36,239 nt of DNA, taken from positions 1 through 36,239 of the IMG/VR virus record IMGVR_UViG_3300006805_000018. The stretch is one strand, 5' to 3'. The DNA is from a virus. The notes under the pieces were generated by a model. That model did no database searches. It worked only from the letters and a program-made list of their open reading frames with translations, and was not told the DNA's origin. Shown one piece after another: positions 15,740 to 26,134 of the stretch. Each line of letters begins with the position of its first letter. Position 1 is the first letter of the stretch. The translations under genes and the position numbers were made by a program.

Positions 15740-17617
15740 TTATTTAATATCTACTTTTGATAGGTTTTCTAATACTGTTTCAGCATCTGACTTATCCATT
15801 GTTTTGATTAGATCTTTGATTTCGTCTATGATATTTGGGTTTGTTTTGATAAACTTAGACAATGCTTTACGCTCTGCACTACTTGAGATTGCATTCTTAG
15901 CTAGCCAATTACCAATCTTCTTACTTACAGTATATCATACTACTGCTCATGGTACGCTTCATACTCATGCTCATAGTGCTCATCATGCAGCTGCTCATAT
16001 TCAAGCACCTACAGACTTACCAATGTCAGAAGCTACTGCATCTCTAATAATATCCGTCAGCCTACCTCATTGGATCTTAGATCATTGTAGTACATCCCTT
16101 AGATAATCAGCTGCATCAATTCTCTTTTGCATCTCTTTCATAGCTTGGTTTACAATGTTTTTATCTCCATATTGTACACTTTCTTCTAGTGTAGAAGCTA
16201 AAGCCTTACGGAAATCAGATCTAATAGATTTCTGTATATCAGTGTCTGAGATTTTATTAATAACATCGTCTACTGATTGTCTAACTTCCCATAAAGCATT
16301 TCTTGGGACTCCATCTGGATATGATTTAACCAATCTATTTACAGTGTCTGCTATATTATTAAACACTCACTCTCATGCTGCAATATACTTAGCTCTGTTT
16401 TTCTCGTTGATTAAATACTTTGACACATTTCTCACTATATCCTCTTGCTTAATTGGCTTCATTACTTCATCAGCCTTATTAAACAGCTGTCATAAATTAT
16501 CACCGATCAATCCAATATCAGACTTAATAGCTTGTACTGCTCATTTAGTATCAAAAGCCTTAGCATCAACGTTAATATCTGGTAGATAGTCGGGATTTTT
16601 GGAGAGTGTATCAATAACATCTGTTGTCTTTTTGTCTAGGTTCTTTCATAGATACTTGCTTCACTCAATTTGCTCTAATAGCTTATTAGCTACTTGTTTT
16701 GATGCTTCCTCTGGTGCTAGCTTGTTAATGTTTTTTACATAACTAGTGATATTTTCAAATCAATCAGCCGTTTTCTTACCTACATCTGACCAAGCATTGG
16801 ATCACCTTGTGAGTGATTGTTGCAGTGATTCTTTTACTCACATTGCTCACGCTTTAGCTCATTTTAATGCTTGACCAGCTCATACAAGATCGGCATAAGT
16901 TAATCATACATTAGCAATAGCTCATACCCAAGTAGCAGCATCTGGGTTCTCCTGCTCAAACTGCTTATATGCTTCTCATCCCTGCTCTATTAGTTTTAAT
17001 CACTCTTGTGCAACTGGAGACTGCATGATCTGATCAGCGTATCAAGCGAGTTGTGTTTTCTCTACTGGATCTAAGTTATTCCAAGCAGTTTTAGCTAGTC
17101 AAGTTACTGTTTCACCAATTACATCTTGTACAAATCAAGCTCATTCTTTTACCAATCAAGCCATAAATGTAGCTCATTCACCTAATCACTTACCAGATAG
17201 TCTTTCCCAGTTTTCGCCAATCTGATCTGATCTTTCTGTAGCCTTTTGGACTATATTAGAGCCAAAATCCTTAAAGCCACTAGTAAAAGAAGTCACTATA
17301 TCTCTAAAGTATTTATTGGCGTTATTCTTATATGTTCAGTGAGCAACATTTTTCTGATAATCACTAAATCATGATACAACATATCATTCTTTAGTTAATG
17401 ATGATGCAAAATCAGAAGTTGATCATTTATATCAGTTCCCTATAGCATTCGCATATCATTGCTTAAATTTATCAATATCAATAGTCTTTTCAGCTTGTTT
17501 CTGTTGATAAGATTGAACTTGTGCCGCTACTTGTGATCATTGTTGCATCTGTTGAGGAGCCTCCATCATTACTGATCATAGCTCCATCTGACTTATTGGT
17601 TGTGCTTTTACTGGCAT
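15740..17617 (-). CDS. Large virion protein with a C-terminal glycine zipper
   Basis: 625 residues in code 25, dense in TGA glycines. The N-terminus is Q/A-rich (M-E-A-P-Q-Q-M-Q-Q-G). The body is helical and acidic with repeated G-A/G-V pairs. Near residues 540-565 a glycine-zipper region (G-A-G-I-G-A-A-A-G-G-A-L-G-A-G-V-G) is followed by a basic segment, K-K-I-G-N-W-L-A-K-N-A. Such zippers insert into membranes. In short-tailed phages internal core or ejected proteins that form a channel have this feature, so an ejection protein is a reasonable inference. No enzyme motif is seen. It follows the M23-like virion protein by 9 nt. Confidence 0.65.
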
Positions 17618-17626
17618 AATATGTTA

Positions 17627-19891
17627 TTACTTAGGTAAATATGATGATGCTGGTGTTGAGTTACCGAATCAAAACTCTGACAAATCAACATCAGTTCAAT
17701 AATTACGGATCATTATTTGTTCTATTTCGTCTACTATCTTTATAAACTCTGTTTCAGGTAAATCAGTTGATAGTGTTGATTGTGCTGATCTAATAAACTG
17801 TATATCTTTGTCTGATGTTGGTCATTTTAAGTATTGTAATGCTGGTAGAGTTAATAGGTTTCTAAACTGTTCTACTTTTGATGCAAATGCCCCAGCTTGT
17901 GATCATACAGAGAATCATAGTTCTCATGTTCATCTCACTTTAGCTCTAACAGTTTCAATAAATCATCTAGTACCTACTGCCCTATTAAATCATTGTGTAT
18001 CATTCTTAATGTCTGTTTGTATACTTTGCAGTGAACTGAATAGCGTTAACTGTTCTGGAGTGAGTTTGTCTTTTGGTTGTACTGTCGCTAAATATCAAGG
18101 TATTTCTTTAGCATTGAACCATGTTCAATCTGCTTTCTTAACTGAGTAATCTAGGTGTGATCAGTCACCATTAGGTCAGGCGATTGTATATCAACTATTA
18201 CCCATTTGTCAGATACTAGTACCATATGGGATTTCATCTCATACATTTACATTGACACTATTTAAGTGGGCATATCTATGTATATTACCATTAGCATCCT
18301 GTACGTCTACATAGTTTCAATAGCTAGGTTTACTTGATTTTCATTGTCAAGACACAACCTTTACAACACGACCTCAAATAGACGGTATAGGATCGCCAAT
18401 CTTACCATCAATATCAATTCATTGGTAATTATCGTGAGCTCATCAGTAACTAGTAATTTTACCTGTTCAGATTGTAGTGAGATAATCTCCTCATAGCTTT
18501 CAATTAGATCATAATACTCTACTATCAGATGGATTTTTCTTATTAATTGCCATAATAGTTCAATCATCCATCTTTTGGAAGTCATATTCCACTCATGACT
18601 GATCTAGTTCATGTTTTAGTCTTAGCATTGCAAATTGTGATTGAATATCAAAGTCTTTAATCGCAAATTGACTCTCAATATCCATACTCTTTAATACCTT
18701 GTCATAAGAGAAGTTACGATCTGCTTCTACTTGTGACTTATACATATCTCTCTCAAACTTTATATCCTCTTTTGCCATTTCTCTCTCGAATTTTAAGTCT
18801 TCTTTTGCCATTTCTCTAGCATAATCAGCCTCTTTTGCTCTTACTGCGGATACTCATGATAATACCATATCTGCTTCTTGTATTCTTTTTTCTAATACTT
18901 GAAAGTCCATTTGTACTTTTTGGGTGTCGATATTGTACTTCTGTGCTATGTATTCTAACTTCATAGCTTTTTCTTCTGCTACAGACTGCTCATACATCTG
19001 ATATTTTTGTTGTGCTTGAGCTTGTACTTGTTCAATTTGACTTTGTAATAATGTAGCCTCTGCAATAAGTCAGTTTCTCTCTCTTACTAACTCCTTTCTA
19101 CTCTTATTTGTTAAGGCTGAGATAAGTAGCCCACTAGATCATTGATTCTGCTCAATAATATCATCAACTAAGTACTCTAGTTGATCATTCAATTCATTTA
19201 CCTTTCAAACTATACCAGTTAAATTATTTGTCAGTGAATTAAATTGTGGAGTATTAAGAAATTCTTGATATTTAGCCACTCTTTCATCTGCTGAAGGTGT
19301 TTTTATCGAATTTATATCTGATAGATATGTATCCATACTCTTTTTGTATTGCTCAGATGTCATATTATATTGAGCTTCTGCTTGTTTCTTTTGGATGTTT
19401 GCTGTTACTTCTTGATATTTTAGAGGGTCGGATTTGTTTAGTTGTTGTAGATCTGTATATTTGATCTTATTATCAACTACCAATTGTGCGATATCTCAAG
19501 AAGATTGAGAAGTGAGAAAATCTACACTTACATTACTAGGCGTTGGTATGCTGGCTGTTACTGGAGTAACTTTTTCTATAGTAGTTGTAGGAGCTGTAGT
19601 TTCTACTGGTGTGGTAGTTTGTACCTCTGGGGCAGTTGTTTGTGTTTCTGCTACATTTACAGCACTATCTAAAGCGGTTTTAGCCTGTATTCATTCATCA
19701 AGAGCTACTCACTTTGTTACGGTAGTTTTTCAATTGTTATTATCAAAACTAGTATATACACCATTTCATGATTGAGAGTTTTTATCTTGATTGGCAAACC
19801 TAGCATCAAATATCTTCTTAGCCTCAGGGTCTACTAATGGTTTGTTGGGTTTCTTATATAGAAATGCATTTGGATTTGTAGGTGTTGCCAT
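17627..19891 (-). CDS. Large virion protein with coiled coil and degenerate M23 domain
   Basis: 754 residues in code 25. Residues about 65-110 are a T/V/P-rich linker. Residues about 230-440 form a long coiled coil with repeats such as A-K-E-D-L-K-F-E-R-E-M and A-K-E-D-I-K-F-E-R-D-M. Residues about 460-600 resemble M23 (LytM) peptidases: N-Y-Q-G-I-D-I-D-G, R-Y-A-H-L-N-S, G-S-H-L-D-Y-S-V. The first zinc His (H-x-G-I-D) is replaced by Gln and the H-x-H pair is H-L-D, so two zinc ligands look lost and the domain is probably structural or binds the wall without cutting. It is likely a tail-tip or ejected protein in peptidoglycan contact. Confidence 0.75.
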
Positions 19892-19904
19892 AGTGTATAA
19901 GTTA

Positions 19905-20096
19905 TTAAGATACTCGTCAGCTTTCTGTAAAGAATCTGATTGTAGTTCAATTATGATAGTAATCTCCTAGTTGTGCATACTTTGGTTCTGATGATAATGT
20001 CCCGAAATATCTGCCACGATAAGTTCCAATATCATCATCATCTATTGTTTGTTGTGGTATATCTATTGTTAGCGGTTCTCGTTCTTTTTTACTCAT
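19905..20096 (-). CDS. Small virion-region hypothetical protein
   Basis: 63 residues, acidic in the first half (I-D-D-D-D-I-G-T-Y-R-G-R-Y-F) with a short beta-like end (T-T-I-R-F-F-T-E-S-G). It overlaps the upstream structural gene by 8 nt and ends 13 nt before the M23-like gene. No family is recognised; a minor virion or chaperone role is inferred from the neighbours. Confidence 0.6.
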
Positions 20097-21477
20097 CTAT
20101 TAGCACTGGTTCAAAACTAAAGTCATATACCTTTGGTGATTTAGTCTGATCTGTTGTTATAAGCTCAAACTTGAATTGTATTTCATGTCACTCAAATGCT
20201 TGATTTAATAGATTATATTTCTTCTTTCATATAGTACTTAAATTTGCAAATTCTGCAAATGATCATCAATCTACACTAACATATAGTTTTACGCTTGTTC
20301 AAGTTTCATTAAAGATGTTTGTTTTAATCTTATGAGCCTTTGTCTTTTTGCCTCAGAACGTATACTTTTGTGTTCTTATTTCTCATGATGGTAGATAATT
20401 AGTACTATCTAAATCAATATAATCAACTCAAAATGATGTTGATGACTTCCAAGCAAAATATACCCTTGGCGATCATGAAGTATTAGTTGCTATCTTAATA
20501 GCAGTCACATCAATATCATCTCATACGGAGTTTTTTGTTGTCTCTATACTCCAAGCTCTAGGCATTCATACTTTCTTAGCTCAATATGATGTCAGTCATC
20601 ATTTAGATATCACATACATTATATTTGATACTCAATCAGATGAGTCATTTCATAACATATAATCTCATGTTATTCACCATCACAATGATCTACCAAAGTG
20701 AAATACTTTTTTTCCGTCAGACAGTGTTCTTGCTGTAGCGAATATTTCTCTTTGCAATCAAGGAGTAAATACTTGCGAATATTCAGGCTTACCTCATGTT
20801 ACTACTAATTGAATACCCTCTTGGAAGATAGAGGATTTATATTGTCAACTATAGTCTTCATATGCGTTTGGATTCGTATTTGCTCAATCAAAGTACGCAT
20901 ATATTCAATCTGTCGTAAAACATTGAAAGTTATTTAATCTACGCCATATACCACATACCATAGATGATGATAGTGACAACAGTGGCGTATTTGTTCCAGA
21001 TCAAGTTAGATATGTGATTATGTTTCATAGTCATCACAATAGATAGTTTGCTCAATCTCTTATATATGACGTAAAATAATTGTATACGTAATCATTATCT
21101 CAAGATGTATTTCGATTTAATCATACATCAGATACGCTTATTCTTCAAATAGTAGCTCACGTTGAATATAATATATTTCATCATGCTTGTAAGATGTTCC
21201 ATATTGGGAATGGTGAGTCATAATCATCATTGCTAAACTTTTGATTTCATGAATGATCATAAATAAATCAATTTAGTGTACCGTATAAGTTATATCAAAG
21301 AAGTATTGATATTATCTCATCATTTCAAGTTTTTGTAAAGTGGTTTACTGGTTTGATTGCTAATTTTACATATTCAGGATCACGCAAATCTACTCATGCA
21401 GCATAAGCTACTTGATTCTTACCAACATATACATCGTGGTCAGATATTCATCATTGAAATCATTGTAGATATACCAT
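20089..21477 (-). CDS. Tail/neck structural protein, beta-rich
   Basis: 462 residues in code 25. It is rich in G, S, T, N, Y and aromatic residues, with repeating short strands such as G-D-Y-M-L-G-N-D and I-M-Y-V-I-S-K-G-G-L, which suggests a beta-propeller or similar repeat fold. It starts in a TAATG overlap with the connector-like gene at 21477, an order (portal, scaffold, capsid, connector, tubular/nozzle protein) that fits the tail tubular or nozzle protein of short-tailed phages. No sequence family is clearly recognised. Confidence 0.6.
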
Positions 21478-22181
21478 TATTTTCCGTAGTGATTGTAAAG
21501 TGTTGTATAATCTGCTTGCTGGGATTCTTGGTTTCTCCCTTTAATTCTTTTAATTGCTTTCTTCATAGAATCTTCAAATATTACCCTTGCGTTATTTGCC
21601 TCATTGGTTTCTCATTTCTTCCTATAAATACGCTCTTTTAGTCAGTCAACAATAAGGTAATGATATTGTCTTAGATTTGGTTGTCATGGGAATACGTCAG
21701 ACTCTCCAGTTGTTGTTGTTAAATCAGGAAGATCTGCAACTCACTTAATAAATAGTCAATCTGTTACATTCTCTAGTGGTTGTGGATATATATCAATATA
21801 TTCTCAAACAAGATCATAAAATCTATCTCAAGCAGACCTAGAGCTATCATCAAATCATGATACTCGTGATGATCTTTTTTGTCTGACTGGTTCGTAATTA
21901 GTTTGATCAGCCTTATACTTGACTCATACTTCCAATATCTTCTTTAGCCCAGTATTTCATCAGTTAGATGTAGGTAATTGATACCTATATTGACTAGCAA
22001 CTAGATTAGTTGTAAATTCAGTATAGAATAAATTGTCATAGATTTCATCTACTAGTCTATTTTCTATTTCATGATATATAATGTTTACGTCTTTTATTAA
22101 CTCTGCATCAGATAATCAAGTAAGGCTTGAACTTGTGTTAGAGTCGAGACGTGCCATTGTCATTATGTCAGCTACATTCAT
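21477..22181 (-). CDS. Head-to-tail connector / adaptor protein
   Basis: 234 residues in code 25. The furthest in-frame ATG (22181) gives an N-terminus M-N-V-A-D-I-M-T-M-A-R-L...L-S-D-A-E-L-I-K-D-V-N-I-I-Y-H-E-I-E, which follows the V-x-D-I-I-x-x-A-R-x-x-L...x-x-x-x-E-L-L-x-x-x-N-x-A pattern of phage adaptor proteins. I therefore prefer it to the ATG at 22157. The rest is mixed alpha/beta, with G-L-K-E-R-I-Y-R-K-K-G-E near residue 190. It would join portal to tail. It follows the major capsid gene and one small gene. Confidence 0.65.
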
Positions 22182-22205
22182 TGTTTTTATCTATAATGCT
22201 AAAGA

Positions 22206-22227
22206 GGGACTATTTAGTCCCTTTTTT
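22206..22227. terminator. Perfect hairpin with a + strand U-run, possibly bidirectional
   Basis: The 6-bp stem GGGACT/AGTCCC with a 4-nt loop is followed on the + strand by TTTTTT, although no + strand gene is nearby. On the - strand it overlaps the stop of the 50-residue gene and is followed only by CTCTTT. It may attenuate transcription out of the capsid gene unit, or block antisense transcription. Confidence 0.45.
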
Positions 22228-22362
22228 CTTCTTTGGTTCTTCTACTTCTGTTGTTTCCTCTTCAATCCTTATAGCAGTTCAGAGTGATACTAACTCATTA
22301 ACTGTTTCTTCTGATACTCCTGTGTGGATTACTCCAGTTCAAATACTTTTGTATGATGCCAT
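22210..22362 (-). CDS. Small protein downstream of the major capsid gene
   Basis: 50 residues in code 25. It starts M-A-S-Y-K-S-I-G-T-G-V-I-H-T-G-V-S and ends in an acidic then basic tail (R-I-E-E-E-T-T-E-V-E-E-P-K-K-K-K). Charged tails of this kind occur in head decoration or head-completion proteins, and the position right after the capsid gene fits; neither is proven. The stop codon lies in the 6-bp hairpin at 22206-22221. Confidence 0.55.
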
Positions 22363-22399
22363 TTCCTATATAATTAAGTAATAAATCCACTTGATTATA

Positions 22400-22417
22400 A
22401 GGGGAAATGATCCCCTA
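22400..22417 (-). terminator. Hairpin after the major capsid gene
   Basis: GGGGA/TCCCC with a 5-nt loop lies 4 nt after the capsid stop on the - strand and is followed by TTATAAT. The U-run is poor, so it probably stabilises or partly ends the capsid mRNA rather than stopping all transcription. It may help make the capsid message the most abundant one. Confidence 0.45.
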
Positions 22418-22420
22418 TTA

Positions 22421-23254
22421 TTATGCCAATGTATACTTGTATGTAACAATACATTTTGCGTCTTCACCAACGGTTGCTGCTTGGTAGAATGATTCACCAA
22501 CAATCTGATAACCGATTGCATTTGGAGAGTCAACTACTTTCATTTCAGTAAGCTGATTGATAAAGTGTGGTTTGTCTACTGAGAATGCAACCATCTTACC
22601 AGCTGGAGCTCTTGTAGTACCTACAAATACGAATCCTGCATAGTTTGGAGCATCTGCTGTGTCTTGGAGAGCTGACAATCCAGACTCAGTATATACAAAG
22701 ATACCTGATTGTCTAAGGAGAGGAGCAATAGCCCAATCAATAGCACAGATTCTAGTATCTGGAGCATTGTTTGAGTTAAGAGTTGTAGCCATTTCTTCGA
22801 TAGCTTCGATAATGTTTGTTTTATCGAGTGCAACTGCTGAAGACTCATGTAGCTTGTTAGCTGTTGGAGCATCAGTTGCTAGTGTAGCCAAGAAGTGAGT
22901 TTCTTGTAGGTTAGTAAGACCTTGTGCAATAGCATCCATTAGTCCACCCTTAACATTGAAAGCTGCTCTAATTGATTCAATAGTTCTAACAAATTTATTG
23001 ATACCGTATGCTTGGTTTACTGTTACAGTATAAACATCAGTATCAAAAGCTGACCTTGCAATATCTGCACCGAGATCAGAGATAGCTGACCAAGACTGCA
23101 CTGGCATAGATTCTACTTTTACTGTTTGACCTTTCATAGATACATCACCTTCATATTCACGATTTGCGAATTTAATGAATGCTGATTGATCATCAAGTCT
23201 CATTTGGAGATTATCTCTCACGATTGTTGCTAATTCATAAACGTTTCCTGCCAT
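22421..23254 (-). CDS. Major capsid protein
   Basis: 277 residues, HK97-fold-like in character: an N-terminal helix (Y-E-L-A-T-I-V-R-D-N-L), I-R-A-A-F-N-V-K-G-G-L, many A/V/T, and a C-terminal G-Y-Q-I-V-G-E-S-F-Y-Q-A-A-T-V-G-E-D-A. It lies after portal and scaffold, where a capsid gene is expected. All 16 glycines are GGN codons and there is no TGA, unlike the neighbours, which use TGA for most glycines. This fits selection for fast or accurate translation of the most abundant protein. An AAAAAAGGAGGG string lies 47 nt before the start, too far for a Shine-Dalgarno site, and a small ACAC/GTGT hairpin lies between. Confidence 0.85.
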   Translation of the reverse strand: MAGNVYELATIVRDNLQMRLDDQSAFIKFANREYEGDVSMKGQTVKVESMPVQSWSAISDLGADIARSAFDTDVYTVTVNQAYGINKFVRTIESIRAAFNVKGGLMDAIAQGLTNLQETHFLATLATDAPTANKLHESSAVALDKTNIIEAIEEMATTLNSNNAPDTRICAIDWAIAPLLRQSGIFVYTESGLSALQDTADAPNYAGFVFVGTTRAPAGKMVAFSVDKPHFINQLTEMKVVDSPNAIGYQIVGESFYQAATVGEDAKCIVTYKYTLA

Positions 23255-23311
23255 GTGTTAAATAATTTAATAATAAAGAATTTAGACACAGTGTGTATTA
23301 CCCTCCTTTTT

Positions 23312-23845
23312 TTATACTACTTTCACTTCTCAATTCTTTGCTCTTCTTAATATATCTAATCTTTCAGATTGTTTCATCTTTCATAGGTCTTCAATATTAT
23401 AGATCAACATACTAGAGTTAGAGCTTCTTGCTGGTCTTCAGACTAAAGAAGATGTATGAGTCTTCTTTTCTTGTACTACTCATGCAAGTTTGATACATTC
23501 CTCATAACTTAATCAAGGATGCTTTTCTTTATACTCTTTTACTTTTTCATTTGATACCACTGCTTCTCAGAATTGAGCACAAGCAATGTCATACTCAACT
23601 TTAGATTCGAGTTGTTTCTTCTCTTCAAGTTCTTTTTGATAAAGATCTTTGTAGGAGTCCCTCTCTTCTCTTAGAGTTTCATAATATGCTTTTGTCTTTT
23701 CTTTTTGTTCTTTGATTTTATCGTTCTCAAGGATTTTCTTCTCCTCTTCTGATAATCAAGAATACTTGTCTGACTTATTTTCTACAGTTGTGTCTTCTGT
23801 TGATGTGTTTAGAGTCTCATCATTGACTGCTTCGTTGTTTTCCAT
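23312..23845 (-). CDS. Capsid scaffold protein
   Basis: 177 residues in code 25. It is very rich in E, K, D and Q, with an unbroken predicted coiled coil at about residues 30-95 (S-E-E-E-K-K-I-L-E-N-D...L-E-E-K-K-Q-L-E-S-K) and a short basic C-terminal helix (S-E-R-L-D-I-L-R-R-A-K-N-G), the usual capsid-binding end of scaffolds. It lies directly upstream of the major capsid gene, its normal place. No protease motif is seen, so scaffold removal may need another enzyme. Confidence 0.8.
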
Positions 23846-23933
23846 TGAAGTTAGTTGTTACATGATAAATAGGGTGTCCCCTGCCGATAAACGGTTATTG
23901 ATTGCGTGATATAAACCACACAATCTAAACAGC

Positions 23934-24203
23934 TTACAGTCTATCACTTAAATCAACTTGATCATAAGTTATATTTCATTTAATGATCTCACTAGGTAGT
24001 CATTTTACTAGCTCTAGTAATCTACATTGCATCTGCAATATATTTACTTTGCTATATTTTTTCTCATCTGCTCACTCTAGTGGTCAGTTTATAAACATTT
24101 TTAGAATTTCTGCAACTTTTGAATCTATTTTATCTTGTAGGAGCTTCCATCCAATACTAGATTCTAGTACTTGCATCTCGATTTTGATTTGTTTTTCTGT
24201 CAT
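23934..24203 (-). CDS. Small hypothetical protein between portal and scaffold
   Basis: 89 residues in code 25, helical and charged (M-Q-V-L-E-S-S-I-G-W-K-L-L-Q-D-K-I-D-S-K), with I-L-Q-M-Q-C-R-L-L-E-L-V-K-G. It is coupled to the portal gene by a TAATG overlap. It may be a portal or packaging accessory protein; no family is recognised. An 88-nt gap with no recognised signal follows before the scaffold gene. Confidence 0.65.
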
Positions 24204-26080
24204 TACATAGTGTTATCTTGTAAAGATGGAGCTTGATTTTCCATTTGTTTATTGGTTGCTACATTAGATGCAATGTTACTCATTTGTTGTAATGGATTTG
24301 ATCACTCTACTTGTTGTGGGGCTTTCTTGGTCTCTACATAAGCTAGTAGCCTTTTGGTGATCGCTTCATACTTTAACGGACTGTCATCAGCTTGTCTAAG
24401 TAGCGTAAGGAATGCCAAGTGATCCTCATTAAGATCAATATCATCTGGTTTCATATTGTTATTGATAAGCTCAACATCCATTTTACCTTTGATCAGTTCG
24501 TATGGTTCTTCAAGTATTTCCTCTAAAAAGTAATCATCTAATCAATAACATTCTCAAATATTCTTTAGGATATTATATTTTGTAAATTGTGTCTGAGCTG
24601 TTTGATAGAACATAGATCAATACATAGTGAGAAATTGTTTTTTCTCCTCTTTCTTCTCGATGTCTCTTGTTTTAGCTCTTACAATTATATTGTTAATTAG
24701 TTTGGCGATCTTCTCTTTAGTAATCGTTCCTTTCTTATATACTCAAGAAACACTAACAGTAACATCAATAGGATCTTCCATATTTCTAGCATATTCCTCA
24801 ATCCATTTCATCCAAAAGTCTTCCTCTGCATCCGCAATATATGTTTCTGTAAACATAGTCATCAAGTTTGCATTCTTTTGGTTTCTTACATTCTCTGTCG
24901 CTGTTACTCAGGCTCATCCACTTACTCATACTGATGAAGTATCTTGTCAAACACTATAAAATGCTTCACTCTTCAACATATCAGGCACATTATATGAGTC
25001 TTGCTTTATATTGTTTCTTTGTTGTACTCTTACAGGTTCTGGATTAATCCTAGCATCATATCATACATAAGTTGGTCAATTCTCATTGGGATTCAGTAGA
25101 TCATTAATATTTGTTAATGCTTCAGTATCTACAAAGTAAGTATCGAATCATGCTTCTGCTTTAGCCTTGAGATAGTTAAGATTCATAAAGATCTGACGCA
25201 TTCTTTGCTTATCCTCCAGTAGATCAAACACTGACTCACCAAATACATCATCAGGATTATCACTAAAGTATGTCACAGTAACTGGATAGTCAATTTCCAT
25301 AGGATTATCCTCTTGTTCTTTTCTTACTGGTGTGATTTCTTCAATAGACAATGTTAATGCTCTTTCATTAGCTAGTAATACTTTATAAGGTACTCACTCG
25401 TATCTAGTAAAGTGCATATAGATAGGACAAATGTTGAAGTCTGTCGCTGGTTGTAGATCTCTTAGTCTTTGTACTTCTCTATTTCGTTTCTCTGTTCATA
25501 CTTTGATCTTTTGATTAATCAACTTCTCCACATTTATATCTGCTTTAGTTTTGATCTCATCTATATTAAAGAATCACCCATAAGATAATTCTTCTTTTGT
25601 TACTTCTAGTTCAAATCAGTGGAAGTTATAACCAAAGTTTAGACTATAGTCAGGGTCAGGTATCCATGTTCTCGGGTCTACTAAGATATTGTCTACTCTT
25701 CCATTATTCCATGCCTGTAACTCAATAGAACATCAAGCGACTGCAATAGTTTCAATCTTTAGTTTGTTTTTTCTCGCTCTCTTAGTCTTTCTAAAGTCTT
25801 TTTCTGCAAGAGCTTGTAATAGCTTGAGATCATAGCTATCATAGTTACCAACATGTAAGAAATCTACCTCAAGGTCTTTCTTCCCATGTAGAGCCTTCTG
25901 TACCTTTACGATTGTTTTGACTAATCTATCATAGATCTTCTTATCTTGATCTGCAATATTATTATAAAGTTCATACCTCTCATCAATCCTAGTTCTTTTA
26001 TTAGACACAAAAGAGAAACCAGCTTCATACTCTGATTTCACCTTATTGATAATATCTTTTTCAAATTCTGTATTTTCCAT
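24203..26080 (-). CDS. Portal protein
   Basis: 625 residues in code 25. It has the size, position and composition of a short-tailed-phage portal, although I see no short diagnostic motif. The N-terminus is helical (K-S-E-Y-E-A-G...R-I-D-E-R-Y-E-L-Y-N-N), followed by a mixed alpha/beta region with D-P-R-T-W-I-P-D-P-D near residue 135, a typical portal segment. The C-terminus is Q/N-rich (L-Q-Q-M-S-N-I-A-S-N-V-A), as in many portals. It follows the terminase genes and precedes scaffold and capsid. The portal is the 12-subunit ring through which DNA enters and leaves the head. Confidence 0.8.
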
Positions 26081-26134
26081 ATTAGAGATTAGAAATAATT
26101 AATCTGTTTATATATAAAAATGGAAAATCTGCAA

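Noticed and set aside
16155-16589. 144-codon open frame on the + strand
   Set aside because: Antisense to the glycine-zipper virion gene; no supporting leader or family pattern.
19484-19775. Cysteine- and valine-rich frames on the + strand
   Set aside because: Antisense to the T/V/P-rich linker of the M23-like virion protein; the composition is a by-product of that repeat-like DNA.
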